Shown piece by piece: positions 7,995 to 16,164 of a DNA stretch of 64,000 nt. Position numbers and translations under genes: made by a program. The number at the start of each line of letters is the position of its first letter. Position 1 is the stretch's first letter. Where the stretch lies: the NCBI RefSeq assembly GCF_013283875.1, contig NZ_CP054139.1, forward strand, positions 4,402,001-4,466,000. Reading direction: 5' to 3'. The stretch is from Mucilaginibacter mali (GTDB taxonomy: Bacteria > Bacteroidota > Bacteroidia > Sphingobacteriales > Sphingobacteriaceae). A model generated the notes under the pieces. It was given only the letters and a program-made list of their open reading frames with translations. It was not told the DNA's origin and made no database searches.

Positions 7995-8197
7995 CGATTG
8001 TTTATAAAACCCCATCGGGGTTAAATATCGGTAGAAGAAAAGATCATAAATTATTTTCCGTGCCGCAGGTACGGTATATCATATGGCCTGCCTACGGCAT
8101 GCTATTACGTTTCTCATGGGATACTCTACCAATATATTGCTCCTAAAGGAGCACAATCCACCCCAAACTTTCCTATATTGGCTGCGCATATCAACCA
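7995..8197. other. Intergenic region with small palindromes
   Basis: Holds a short perfect hairpin, AACCCC/GGGGTT with a 3 nt loop at 8008-8022, then a degenerate palindrome around 8059-8100 (GTGCCGCAGGTACGG and GCCTGCCTACGGCATGC) and a GCTCCTAAAGGAGC palindrome near 8141-8154. Together these look like a decayed intergenic repeat. No coding potential is convincing. Confidence 0.4.
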
Positions 8198-9181
8198 ATG
8201 AAAATTTTATTCGGCATACAGGGTACAGGGAACGGGCATATCAGCCGGGCGAGGGAAGTTGTACCCCTGTTGCAACAATATGGCGAGGTCGATCTGCTTA
8301 TCAGTGGTACCGAGGCCGAGGTAAGCCTTTCGCAGCCGCTTAAATACCGGTACCATGGATTTAGCTTTGTTTTTGGCAGTAAGGGCGGGGTTGATAAATG
8401 GGCCACTTTTAAATTAATGAACCTGCCGCGCTTATGGCGCGATATGCACCACCTGCCGTTAAAGCAATACAATTTAATTGTTAACGATTTTGAACCAGTA
8501 AGTGCCTGGGCCTGTAAACTGCAAAAGGTGCCATCGGTATCGCTAAGTCATCAATGCTCGTTCGTATCGCCCAATACACCGCGGGTGGGCAACTCTTTTT
8601 TCTCCGAACTGATACTAAAATATTACTCGCCAACCACGCATCATATCGGCTTTCATTTCGATCGTTATGCCGATTTTATCCATACACCGGTTATCCGAAG
8701 CGAGATCCGCGCGCTGGAAACCAGTACCAAAGACCATTACACCGTTTACCTGCCCGCCTATGATGATAAGTTTTTGGCCGGATACCTGAAGCAAACCGAT
8801 GTGGAATGGCATGTATTCAGCAAAAGGCATAAAACGCCTTACCGCGATGGCAATGTGCACATTATGCCGGTAAGTAATGAAGGTTTTAACCAAAGCATGG
8901 CCAACTGCACCGGCCTGCTTACCGGCGGTGGCTTCGAGGGCCCGGCCGAGGCGCTTTTTTTGGGCAAAAAGGTAATGATGATACCCATGAAGGGCCAGTA
9001 CGAACAGCAGTGCAATGCCCTGGCCGCATCTAAGCTGGGCGTGCCCGTTGTGCACGAAATAGACGAACAGTTCGTTGGCGCGCTTGAAGCCTGGCTGAAT
9101 ACCAGGAACAACATCAAGGTAAACTTCCCTAACGAAACTGCCGATATTGTTGACCGCATGGTGAAGCAATACGCGCGGTAA
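8198..9181 (+). CDS. GT-B fold glycosyltransferase (MurG/GT28-like)
   Basis: A 327-residue protein with the N-terminal Gly-rich loop MKILFGIQGTGNGHISRA typical of MurG- and MJ1255-like GT-B enzymes, and the C-terminal nucleotide-sugar-binding block LTGGGFEGPAEALFLGKK followed by GQYEQQCNA, as in UDP-hexose GT28-type transferases. No membrane helices; such enzymes usually act at the inner face of the cytoplasmic membrane. Acceptor and donor cannot be read from the sequence. It lies downstream of the LpxH-like gene on the same strand but is separated from it by a 200 bp repeat-containing gap. Confidence 0.85.
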   Translation: MKILFGIQGTGNGHISRAREVVPLLQQYGEVDLLISGTEAEVSLSQPLKYRYHGFSFVFGSKGGVDKWATFKLMNLPRLWRDMHHLPLKQYNLIVNDFEPVSAWACKLQKVPSVSLSHQCSFVSPNTPRVGNSFFSELILKYYSPTTHHIGFHFDRYADFIHTPVIRSEIRALETSTKDHYTVYLPAYDDKFLAGYLKQTDVEWHVFSKRHKTPYRDGNVHIMPVSNEGFNQSMANCTGLLTGGGFEGPAEALFLGKKVMMIPMKGQYEQQCNALAASKLGVPVVHEIDEQFVGALEAWLNTRNNIKVNFPNETADIVDRMVKQYAR

Positions 9182-9562
9182 GCGCTAAAAGAAAATTCCC
9201 TCCCCTCCTGGGAGCTAACGTGTACCAAATTTCAACCATTTGTCATTCGATAGAGCAGCGAGGGGAAAGCGAAGTGGGGCGAAAGAGAACTATCTCTTGA
9301 CCGGAGGGAAAAAATCTTATACGCGCGATAAGCATATCGTATAAGATTTCTAATCACCCCCCCGGTCCTTTCCATGTTCGTCGAAATAACAAGCTTCTTT
9401 TTGTTCAATTCGTCTACTAATTCGCGCAACTCATCGCCAAATCTCTCCTTGTTAGCTACTATTCTCAAAATCAATCTACGATAATTTCGTAGATATACGA
9501 ATACTTCGTAGATTAGCTTCTGTCAATAGATCATTAACAATTATCAACTAAAATTTATAATC
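9182..9562. other. Gene-free region with repeat and promoter-proximal AT-rich stretch
   Basis: The first part, 9242-9390, is a degenerate GTCAT-type hairpin listed separately. The remainder to 9562 is AT-rich, includes a short direct run of CGTAGAT/TTCGTAGA units around 9475-9515, and probably holds the promoter and leader of the secreted protein at 9563. Reading frames across it are short and unconvincing. Confidence 0.5.
9242..9390. repeat. GTCAT-type hairpin element, copy B1 (degenerate)
   Basis: Begins TGTCATTCGATAGAGC and ends CGTCGAAATAACA, with an inner palindrome around AAATCTTATACG...CGTATAAGATTT (about 9311-9350). The same inner palindrome and ends occur at 48034-48164. The right terminus has ATAAC instead of ATGAC, so this copy is decaying. 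Confidence 0.7.
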
Positions 9563-10396
9563 ATGAAACTACTTTCATCACCCCTCACTTTAACCGGCGC
9601 ACTATTGCTACTTATGCATTTAAACAGCTTCGGCCAAAAGCTGCCATCCGAACAAAAAGAAGGCGTATACGCCCCCGCTAACATAAAAATAGACGGCAAG
9701 CCAATCGAATGGACCGGCAAATTCCAGGCAAAAAACAGCGCTACCCTTTTAACCTATGTAATGGCTAACGACGAGCAAAACCTGTATCTCACCATCCAGG
9801 CCGATCAGACGCCTGCCCTGGGTAAGATATTTTACGATGGGATAAGCCTGGTGATCAAAAGTCGCAAGGATAAAAAACTGAAACCGGTGAAAATGACGTA
9901 TCCGCTGGTAAGCATCACCGAACGATCGAACATAGTGATCCCACTGCGCGATAAAAACAAAAATACCGATAGCGTAGTGGCAATGGTTAACGATCAATTG
10001 AGCCGTTCGGCCAAAAAAATATTGGTGGACGGTATTGCCGACATCACCGATCCCGACGTATCGGTTTATAACGAAGTTGGCCTGAAGGCGGCCGTGATGG
10101 TTGATAATACGCGCACCATGACCTTTGAATACCTGCTACCCCTAAAATACATCCAGCATCTGATGGATGAAAACGGGTCGTTCGATTACAGCATTGTGGT
10201 AAATGGTGCAAAGTTAAATCCCGGGGATATGGTGGTTGCCGGCTCATCGGTAAGCGGCGGCGGCGGCGGCGGTGGCGCGACATTTAGCAGTGGTGGTGGA
10301 TCGCTGGGCGCGATGACTATCAGCGTATCGGCTGTCGGCGGCGATATTTTTAGTCCGACTGACTTGAAGGCTACTTATACACTGGCGAAGAAATAA
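9563..10396 (+). CDS. Secreted CBM9-like protein, tandem paralog 1
   Basis: A 277-residue exported protein: signal MKLLSSPLTLTGALLLLMHLNSFGQ, then the block KIDGKPIEWTGKF...TLLTYVMANDEQNLYLTIQAD, which resembles the start of CBM9/DOMON-like beta-sandwiches (DGk..EW...Y...ND..NLY). A Ser/Gly-rich stretch with a six- to seven-Gly run lies near residues 231-247, encoded by a GGC triplet tract. It ends TDLKATYTLAKK. Its neighbour at 10428 is a clear paralog and both end in the same tail. Ligand unknown; cytochrome- or sugar-binding are both possible for this fold. Confidence 0.65.
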   Translation: MKLLSSPLTLTGALLLLMHLNSFGQKLPSEQKEGVYAPANIKIDGKPIEWTGKFQAKNSATLLTYVMANDEQNLYLTIQADQTPALGKIFYDGISLVIKSRKDKKLKPVKMTYPLVSITERSNIVIPLRDKNKNTDSVVAMVNDQLSRSAKKILVDGIADITDPDVSVYNEVGLKAAVMVDNTRTMTFEYLLPLKYIQHLMDENGSFDYSIVVNGAKLNPGDMVVAGSSVSGGGGGGGATFSSGGGSLGAMTISVSAVGGDIFSPTDLKATYTLAKK

Positions 10397-10427
10397 TTCA
10401 GTTCACCACCTGTTAAAATAAAATATC

Positions 10428-11201
10428 ATGAACCTAAAACTCACACTACGCTATTGGCCGGCAATTTTATTGCCGGCCTTTGCAACCGCTGTTTCGGCAC
10501 AAAAGCTGCCATCGGTACAAAAAGAAGCGGTTTACGCACCCGTAATAAAAACCGACGGCAAGGCGAACGAATGGAACAATAAATTCAGTGCTCATAACAA
10601 TGCCACCGGGCTGTTTTATACCCTGGCCAACGACGATGAAAACCTTTACCTGCTAATGCGCACCGATCAGTACAGCTCCATTAAAAAAGCATTTTACGGC
10701 GGCATCACCTTATCTATAAAAAGCGCTGATAAAAAGCAGGAAGCGAAAATCACCTATCCGCTGGTAGCCATGACCGAGCATACCGAGATCGTATTACCCC
10801 TGCGTGATAAAGAAGCCCGGACCGATAGCCTTTTACCGATAGTGAACGAGTGGATAGGCAAAGCGGCTAAAAAGATAGCTATAGCCGGACTGGCAGGAAT
10901 TACCGACCCCGACATATCGGTATATAACGACCTGGGCATAAAAGCCGCCGCGCTGATAGATGCCAACCGCGACGCGACCTTCGAGATCCAGATCCCGTTA
11001 AAATACATCAGGCACTTAATGGCCGGCGGTTCTTCTTTCGATTACGTTATCACCGTGAACGGGGCGCAGTTAAAACCAAATACTATCCTGATAGGCGGAT
11101 CGAACATAGACGGCAACAGCCACGCCCCAAGCGCCGAACCGGTGAATGATATTTTTACGCCGACGTATTTGAAGGGTAGTTATACGCTGGCAAAGAAGTA
11201 G
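10428..11201 (+). CDS. Secreted CBM9-like protein, tandem paralog 2
   Basis: A 257-residue exported paralog of the preceding gene, 31 nt downstream: matching blocks are KLPSVQKEAVYAPV, KTDGKANEWNNKF, YTLANDDENLYLLMRTD, ITYPLVAMTEHTEIVLPLRD and ITDPDISVYNDLGIKAA. Signal peptide ends ...ATAVSAQ. It lacks the poly-Gly insertion of paralog 1, which accounts for most of the length difference. The tail TYLKGSYTLAKK is duplicated once more downstream at 11339-11380. Likely transcribed with paralog 1. Function unknown. Confidence 0.65.
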   Translation: MNLKLTLRYWPAILLPAFATAVSAQKLPSVQKEAVYAPVIKTDGKANEWNNKFSAHNNATGLFYTLANDDENLYLLMRTDQYSSIKKAFYGGITLSIKSADKKQEAKITYPLVAMTEHTEIVLPLRDKEARTDSLLPIVNEWIGKAAKKIAIAGLAGITDPDISVYNDLGIKAAALIDANRDATFEIQIPLKYIRHLMAGGSSFDYVITVNGAQLKPNTILIGGSNIDGNSHAPSAEPVNDIFTPTYLKGSYTLAKK

Positions 11202-11216
11202 CGTCCTATTGGTTTC

Positions 11217-11332
11217 ACTGGCTTCAGTTTGTAACTGAAGCCTGCGGATGGAATAAAGTCTGTGACTTTTCTAACGAGGCAAGTCACAGACTGGCCGGTA
11301 TCCATAAGCTTCAGTTACAAACTGAAGCCAGT
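11217..11332. repeat. Long inverted repeat with arms that are themselves palindromic
   Basis: Outer arms 11217-11241 and 11308-11332 pair perfectly over 25 bp; each contains its own mini-hairpin CTTCAGTT-TGT-AACTGAAG. A second inner stem pairs GTCTGTGACTT (11258-11268) with AAGTCACAGAC (11281-11291). The element sits between the end of the second CBM9-like gene and a second copy of that gene's last 42 bp. Confidence 0.85.
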
Positions 11333-11338
11333 TGAGGG

Positions 11339-11380
11339 CCGATGTATTTGAAGAGTAGTTATACGCTGGCGAAGAAGTAG
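11339..11380 (+). pseudogene. Relic or duplicate of the 3' end of the CBM9-like gene
   Basis: 42 bp that match the last 42 bp of the gene ending at 11201 at 39 positions; the three differences are transitions. Read in frame it encodes PMYLKSSYTLAKK and a stop, the shared C-terminal tail of the tandem paralogs. No upstream part of a third gene is visible: the palindromic element at 11217-11332 lies directly before it. It is either a remnant of a third paralog or a duplication produced when the palindrome arrived. Confidence 0.7.
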
Positions 11381-11400
11381 TGCTTTTAGAAGTAATCAAC

Positions 11401-11493
11401 GTCATGCCGAACTTGTTTCGGCATCCCACTTGCATAGTTAAACGCTCCATGCCTGACCTGTGTGATGGGGTGCTGAAACAAGTTCAGCATGAC
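11401..11493. repeat. GTCAT-type hairpin element, copy C1
   Basis: 93 bp with inverted arms GTCATGCCGAACTTGTTTCG... and ...GAAACAAGTTCAGCATGAC, separated by a variable middle. An equally long copy lies at 20478-20570 with nearly identical arms but a different middle. It sits directly downstream of the rarA stop codon and could form the terminator region. Confidence 0.85.
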
Positions 11494-11508
11494 GCCGGGT
11501 GAAATAAC

Positions 11509-12789
11509 TCAATACTTATACCTATTCCCCCAAAGCTTCCGCATCTTCTCGCGCACTTCGTTCTCCTTTGAGTTAGCGCCGGGCTGGTAGATTTGTGTCC
11601 CTTTAATCGCATCGGGCAAAAAATCCAGATCGGTGAAATTACCCTCGTAGCTGTGAGCGTATTTATAATCCTTACCATAACCAATGTTCTTCATCAATTT
11701 AGTGGGGGCATTGCGCAGGTGCAGGGGTACCGGCAGATCGCCGGCTTGCTTTACCAAAGCCATAGCCGTGCCGATAGCCGTAGTGGCCGAATTACTTTTA
11801 GCCGATGTAGCCAAATAAATAGCCGTTTGCGACATGATCAGCTGCGACTCGGGCATACCGATCACCTGCACAGCGTTGAAGCAGCTTTGGGCCAGCAGCA
11901 ACGCGTTGGGGTTGGCATTACCAATATCTTCCGAAGCCAGGATCAGCATACGGCGGCAAATAAACAGCGGGTCTTCTCCCCCGGCTATCATGCGTGCCAA
12001 CCAATAAACGGCTCCGTTAGGGTCGCTGCCACGCATGGATTTGATGAAGGCCGAAATGATATCGTAATGTTGCTCGCCCGTTTTATCGTACAAGGCCATG
12101 TTCTGTTGTACATGCTCCAGCACCACTTCGTTAGTTAATGTGATATTTTTACCAGCGAAGGCATTAACTAACAGCTCGAAGATGTTCAGCAGCTTTCGGG
12201 CATCGCCACCAGAAAGGCGCAGCAGGGCTTCATGCTCCTTTATATTGATCTTCTTGCGCTTCAGTACCTCGTCCTCCTTCATAGCCTTGTCCAGCAGGCT
12301 CAGCAGATCGCTTTCTTCCAACGGTTTCAGTATATAAACCTGGCATCGCGACAGCAAAGCCGAGATGACTTCGAATGATGGGTTCTCGGTAGTAGCGCCG
12401 ATCAGCGTAACAATGCCCCGCTCTACCGCGCCCAGCAGCGAATCTTGTTGCGATTTTGAGAAGCGGTGGATCTCGTCAATAAATAATATCGGTAATATCT
12501 CGCCTTGTTCTTTCAGCAAAGCCGCCTTTTCTATCACCTCGCGTACATCTTTAACGCCAGAATTAATGGCGCTTAATGAGAAGAACGGCCGGTAAAGGGA
12601 TTGGGAGATAATATAAGCCAGTGTAGTTTTCCCCACACCCGGCGGCCCCCAAAATATCATTGATGGTAACGAGCCCGATTCGATAGCTTTGCGCAGTACC
12701 GCGCCCTTACCCACCAAATGCTGCTGGCCCACATAATCGTTCAGCGATGCGGGCCTCATGCGTTCGGCTAATGGGGGCAGGTTATTCAT
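11509..12789 (-). CDS. rarA: Replication-associated recombination protein A (AAA+ ATPase)
   Basis: A 426-residue AAA+ clamp-loader-like ATPase: Walker A FWGPPGVGKTTLA, Walker B LFIDEIHRF, sensor 1 IGATTENPSFEV, then the MgsA/RarA C-terminal tetramerisation region (DPNGAVYWLARMIAGGEDPLFICRRMLILASEDIG). RarA acts at stalled replication forks in the cytoplasm. The start MNNLPPLAERMRP fits the family. It runs opposite to the genes on either side up to the toxin-antitoxin pair upstream and is likely its own transcription unit. Confidence 0.97.
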   Translation of the reverse strand: MNNLPPLAERMRPASLNDYVGQQHLVGKGAVLRKAIESGSLPSMIFWGPPGVGKTTLAYIISQSLYRPFFSLSAINSGVKDVREVIEKAALLKEQGEILPILFIDEIHRFSKSQQDSLLGAVERGIVTLIGATTENPSFEVISALLSRCQVYILKPLEESDLLSLLDKAMKEDEVLKRKKINIKEHEALLRLSGGDARKLLNIFELLVNAFAGKNITLTNEVVLEHVQQNMALYDKTGEQHYDIISAFIKSMRGSDPNGAVYWLARMIAGGEDPLFICRRMLILASEDIGNANPNALLLAQSCFNAVQVIGMPESQLIMSQTAIYLATSAKSNSATTAIGTAMALVKQAGDLPVPLHLRNAPTKLMKNIGYGKDYKYAHSYEGNFTDLDFLPDAIKGTQIYQPGANSKENEVREKMRKLWGNRYKY

Positions 12790-12912
12790 AAGCAGTAAAG
12801 TTGAAAAAAGAAATTGTCAATTCCTAAAAAAGTTAGCAATTTTAATAGAAATACTCTGATCAGACTAACAAGACGATACTGACTTTGTTTATAAGATGTA
12901 TGAGTTAAGATA

Positions 12913-13215
12913 TCATACCTTATTACGTTTCGGGTTCTGTCGGTTATCAATAAAAGCGATCAATTCTATCGTATGCTTTCGTGGTTTTACCCGGTAAACT
13001 AACGATACTTGTTTAATGATAACTCCAATATGGGTATGCTTAAGTCGCGCCGACTTACGGAACATTACCGGTTGGGTTTGTAATATAGTTAGATACTCAT
13101 TTACTCTTGTAGTAAAATTAAATATCTCTCTTTCGGTCCAGTGTTTTTCAAGATAAGCTATTCTATCACCAAATGTTTTAACAGCTCTTCTTGTCCAGAC
13201 TATTTCAGGCCCCAT
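12913..13215 (-). CDS. RelE/ParE-family toxin
   Basis: A 100-residue protein with the ParE-like layout: PEIVWTRRAVKTFGDRIAYLEKHW (the WT..A...F..I..yl...W pattern), then PVMFRKSARLKHTHIGVII and YRVKPRKHTIELIAFIDNRQNP, the last strand pair with conserved Arg and the terminal NRQNP. Such toxins inhibit gyrase or cleave ribosome-bound mRNA; which applies is not clear here. It overlaps the antitoxin gene upstream by 16 nt, so the pair is cotranscribed with the antitoxin first. Confidence 0.85.
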   Translation of the reverse strand: MGPEIVWTRRAVKTFGDRIAYLEKHWTEREIFNFTTRVNEYLTILQTQPVMFRKSARLKHTHIGVIIKQVSLVYRVKPRKHTIELIAFIDNRQNPKRNKV

Positions 13216-13433
13216 TTGCCAAAAAGTTTTACTACTTCTGCGTGGGGTACTGTTTCGCCGCGATCCGCTTCGGCTATGCCTTCCATCACATCCTGTTGTT
13301 GCTCGGCACTTAATTCATCAAACCAATCCGTCTTCCTGTTAAATAGCAGGGCTTTAACATCCATTATCAATCCCTCGTCATCGGTGTTGATAATAGCTTG
13401 TAAAAGATTCATTTTTTCTGCCTGGATATCCAT
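13200..13433 (-). CDS. Antitoxin of the ParE-type pair
   Basis: A 77-residue acidic protein preceding and overlapping the toxin. The N-terminal half, EKMNLLQAIINTDDEGLIMDVKALL, and the central WFDELSAEQQQDVMEGIAEADRGETVPHAEVVK match the short addiction-module antitoxins of the PF09720-like type often paired with ParE/RelE. It would bind the toxin and autorepress the operon; no operator palindrome was recognised upstream (13434-13486). Confidence 0.8.
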   Translation of the reverse strand: MDIQAEKMNLLQAIINTDDEGLIMDVKALLFNRKTDWFDELSAEQQQDVMEGIAEADRGETVPHAEVVKLFGKWGLK

Positions 13434-13486
13434 CGCACTTAATTTAATGCTAAAATAATTATTTATTTTGTCAAATACGCTAACGC

Positions 13487-14113
13487 ATGATCCAACAATT
13501 CAATTCCACCAATTTCTATTCCATTTGCGATGAACTGGCCGAACGCGATGCCGACCTGGCCCGCATTATCAAAAACCATGGTTACCCGCCCATGTGGAGC
13601 CGGCCCAACAGTTTCGAATCGCTGGTGCATATCATTTTGGAGCAGCAGGTATCGCTGGCATCGGCATTATCGGCCCTTAATAAACTGCGGGAACGGATAC
13701 AGGAGATCACGCCCGCGCGGGTATTACTGTTGACTAATGAAGAACTAAAAGCCTGCTATTTTAGCCGCCAGAAAACTGCCTACGTGCGCTACCTGGCCGA
13801 AGCGATTTTGAGCGGGCAGATAGATCTGCAAAAATTTGAGACCATGCCCGATGATGCCATCCGCGCCGCCCTGGTAGCCCTGAAAGGCATTGGCAACTGG
13901 ACGGTAGATGTTTACCTGATGTTCGTACTACAGCGCGCGGATATTTTCCCGGTGGGCGACCTGGCCGCGGTGAACGCTTTTAAAAGGCTGAAAGGTTTAG
14001 CGCCCGCTACCACACGCGAAGAGTTGGTTGATATAGCCACGCTATGGCAACCTTATCGTACCGTGGCTACCATGCTGCTGTGGCATTATTACTTATCGGC
14101 ACCTAAAAAGTAG
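13487..14113 (+). CDS. DNA-3-methyladenine glycosylase II (AlkA-like, HhH-GPD)
   Basis: A 208-residue helix-hairpin-helix glycosylase. The HhH-GPD signature is LKGIGNWTVDVYLMF followed by the catalytic Asp in DIFPVGD. The N-terminal block YPPMWSRPNSFESLVHIILEQQVS is typical of short AlkA-type enzymes that lack the N-terminal TBP-like domain of E. coli AlkA. It would remove alkylated purines in base-excision repair. Faces the toxin-antitoxin pair divergently with a 53 bp gap. Confidence 0.9.
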   Translation: MIQQFNSTNFYSICDELAERDADLARIIKNHGYPPMWSRPNSFESLVHIILEQQVSLASALSALNKLRERIQEITPARVLLLTNEELKACYFSRQKTAYVRYLAEAILSGQIDLQKFETMPDDAIRAALVALKGIGNWTVDVYLMFVLQRADIFPVGDLAAVNAFKRLKGLAPATTREELVDIATLWQPYRTVATMLLWHYYLSAPKK

Positions 14114-14158
14114 ATACAATCGACATAAAAAAGCCCGCAGAACCTTAAATTTGTGGAT

Positions 14159-14824
14159 ATGGATACCTACCCGAAAGCATTGCTGTTCGATCTGAACGGC
14201 ACCATGATCAACGATATGGATTTTCACAGCCGCGCCTGGCACCATTTGTTGAATAACGACCTTGGCGGCAATTTCAGTATGGCCGAAGTGAAGCAAAATA
14301 TGTATGGCAAAAACCAGGAACTGCTGGTGCGCATGTTCGGCTCGGAGCGCTTCTCGCAGGAGGAGATGGACTCGATATCGGTAAAAAAGGAAGAAAAATA
14401 CCAGTGCGAATTTTTACCGCATTTAACCTTGCTGCCCGGCTTACATGAACTTTTAGAACGTGCTTACCAGGCCGGCATCCCCATGGCCATTGGCTCGGCG
14501 GCTATTATGTTCAATATCGATTTTGTGCTGGATAATTTGAATATCCGCCATTATTTCAAGTCGATAGTAAGCGCTGATGATGTGATATTAAGCAAGCCCC
14601 ATCCTGAAACCTATTTAAAAAACGCCTACGAGTTAAAAGTTAACCCGGCCGATTGCCTGGTATTTGAGGATGTACCCAAAGGTGCCGAAGCCGCCCGAAA
14701 TGCCGGGATGAAATGTGTAATATTAACTACCACGCACCAGCAGCATGAGTTTGCGCATATGGATAATGTACTGCATTTCTCGGCTGATTTTAGAGGGGAT
14801 TTTTTTGAGGGGTTGTTGAGATAA
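14159..14824 (+). CDS. HAD-superfamily phosphatase (beta-phosphoglucomutase-like)
   Basis: A 221-residue HAD IA protein from the ATG at 14159; a GTG two codons upstream is an alternative. Motif I is LLFDLNGTMIND (Asp nucleophile, second acidic residue replaced by Asn: DLNGT rather than DLDGT), motif II falls in IPMAIGSAA, motif III Lys in LSKPHPETYL and motif IV in LVFEDVPKGAEAA. The Asp-to-Asn change at the general acid position of motif I is unusual for a phosphatase, though it is seen in some family members, and argues for caution about activity. Cytoplasmic, substrate unknown. Confidence 0.82.
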   Translation: MDTYPKALLFDLNGTMINDMDFHSRAWHHLLNNDLGGNFSMAEVKQNMYGKNQELLVRMFGSERFSQEEMDSISVKKEEKYQCEFLPHLTLLPGLHELLERAYQAGIPMAIGSAAIMFNIDFVLDNLNIRHYFKSIVSADDVILSKPHPETYLKNAYELKVNPADCLVFEDVPKGAEAARNAGMKCVILTTTHQQHEFAHMDNVLHFSADFRGDFFEGLLR

Positions 14825-14832
14825 CCTTATGC

Positions 14833-14927
14833 GTCATCGTGAGCGATAGCGAACGATCCCCGGCTTGCAGAGCGGCTTTGCAGGTGCCTCTGCTAATCAG
14901 GGATGCTTCGCTCGCGCTCAGCATGAC
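14833..14927. repeat. GTCAT-type hairpin element, copy D1
   Basis: 95 bp between convergent genes, with inverted arms GTCATCGTGAGCGATAGCGA... and ...TCGCTCGCGCTCAGCATGAC. The copy at 61635-61718 has the same arm type but perfectly matched. Together with the dnaN terminator it fills the gap between the HAD gene and dnaN. Confidence 0.8.
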
Positions 14928-14948
14928 GAAATAGGGAGAACATAAAAA

Positions 14949-14968
14949 AGGCCCGGCATGCCGGACCT
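14949..14968 (-). terminator. Rho-independent terminator of dnaN
   Basis: On the minus strand the stem AGGTCCGGC/GCCGGGCCT (9 bp with one wobble, loop of 2) is followed by a run of six T. It lies about 35 nt after the dnaN stop codon. Confidence 0.8.
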
Positions 14969-15001
14969 TCTTACTTTGGATCTATAATTTAAGTTTATTA
15001 C

Positions 15002-16129
15002 TTAAGCGTAGCTATTCAGCATTACCGGCATAACCAGCATCAGCACATCTTCGTTCTCATCGCCGCCTTGTGGTAACAGTAAGCCGGCGCGATTAGGGGT
15101 GCTCATGTGCAGGGCAACTTCTTCGCCGGCCAGGTTTTTTAACATCTCTATTAAAAAACGGGCGTTGAAGCCGATCTCCATATCATCACCTTCGTACTGG
15201 CAGTTCAGGCGTTCGTGTGCTTCGTTGCTGAAGTCGATATCTTCTGATGAGATATTCAACTCGCTGCCGTTTATCTTTAATCTTACCTGGTGCGTGGTTT
15301 TGTTGGCGTAAATAGCCACACGGCTTAGCGAACCAAGGAAAGCCTGGCGGTCGATAGTTAACCGGTTAGGATTATTTTGCGGGATAACCGCTTCATAATC
15401 AGGGTAACGCTCATCTATCAAACGGCACACTAAATTAATGTTACCAAATTTGAAGAACGCGCTGGTGTTGTTGTATTCAACCGATACATTCACATCGTCT
15501 GATGGCAAGGCCGATTTCAGCAGGTTCAGCGCCTTTTTAGGCAGGATGAACGATGTAGCGCTTTCGGCTTTAGCATCCTTACGGCGATAGCGCACCAGTT
15601 TATGCGCGTCGGTAGCTACAAAGGTGAACGATTGCGGGGTCAACTGGCAGAATACGCCAGTCATGGCCGGGCGCAATTCGTCGTTGCTCACTGCGAAGAT
15701 GGTTTTGTTGATCGCCTCGGCCAGTACCGATGACGGCAGGTTAACCGACGAAGCGTTCTCTACTACCGGGATCTTCGGGAAATCGTCGCCGTTCTCGCCG
15801 CTCAGTTTGTATTTACCATCGCCGGCATTGATCTCGATAGCGAAAGTTTTATCATCAACCGAAAAAGCGATCGGCTGCTCGGGCAACGACTTTAAGGTAT
15901 CCAGCAAAATGCGCGATGGAATGGCAATACGGCCATTTTCCTTAGCCTCGCTTAAGGTAAGCGATGTGGTCATGCTGGTTTGCAGATCGGTGGCCGATAT
16001 GGTGAGGTTTCCCTCCTTGATCTCGAACAAAAAGTTTTCCAGAATCGGCAATACGGTACTATTGCTAAGCGCCCCGCTTACCGACTGTAGTTGCTTTAGT
16101 AACGTAGATGTCGAAACAATAAATCTCAT
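15002..16129 (-). CDS. dnaN: DNA polymerase III subunit beta (sliding clamp)
   Basis: A 375-residue beta clamp with three similar domains, starting MRFIVSTSTLLKQLQSVSGAL and ending with the family's hydrophobic tail LVMPVMLNSYA. Blocks such as ISATDLQTSMTTSL and FVATDAHKLVRYRR are characteristic. It encircles DNA as a dimer and tethers the replicative polymerase and other partners. It is not next to dnaA here; the gldF-gldG fusion lies upstream on the same strand, separated by 35 nt, so a common transcript is possible. It has its own strong terminator. Confidence 0.98.
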   Translation of the reverse strand: MRFIVSTSTLLKQLQSVSGALSNSTVLPILENFLFEIKEGNLTISATDLQTSMTTSLTLSEAKENGRIAIPSRILLDTLKSLPEQPIAFSVDDKTFAIEINAGDGKYKLSGENGDDFPKIPVVENASSVNLPSSVLAEAINKTIFAVSNDELRPAMTGVFCQLTPQSFTFVATDAHKLVRYRRKDAKAESATSFILPKKALNLLKSALPSDDVNVSVEYNNTSAFFKFGNINLVCRLIDERYPDYEAVIPQNNPNRLTIDRQAFLGSLSRVAIYANKTTHQVRLKINGSELNISSEDIDFSNEAHERLNCQYEGDDMEIGFNARFLIEMLKNLAGEEVALHMSTPNRAGLLLPQGGDENEDVLMLVMPVMLNSYA

Positions 16130-16164
16130 AAACAGTAATTAGTCAAAATCAAAAATAGAAAAAA

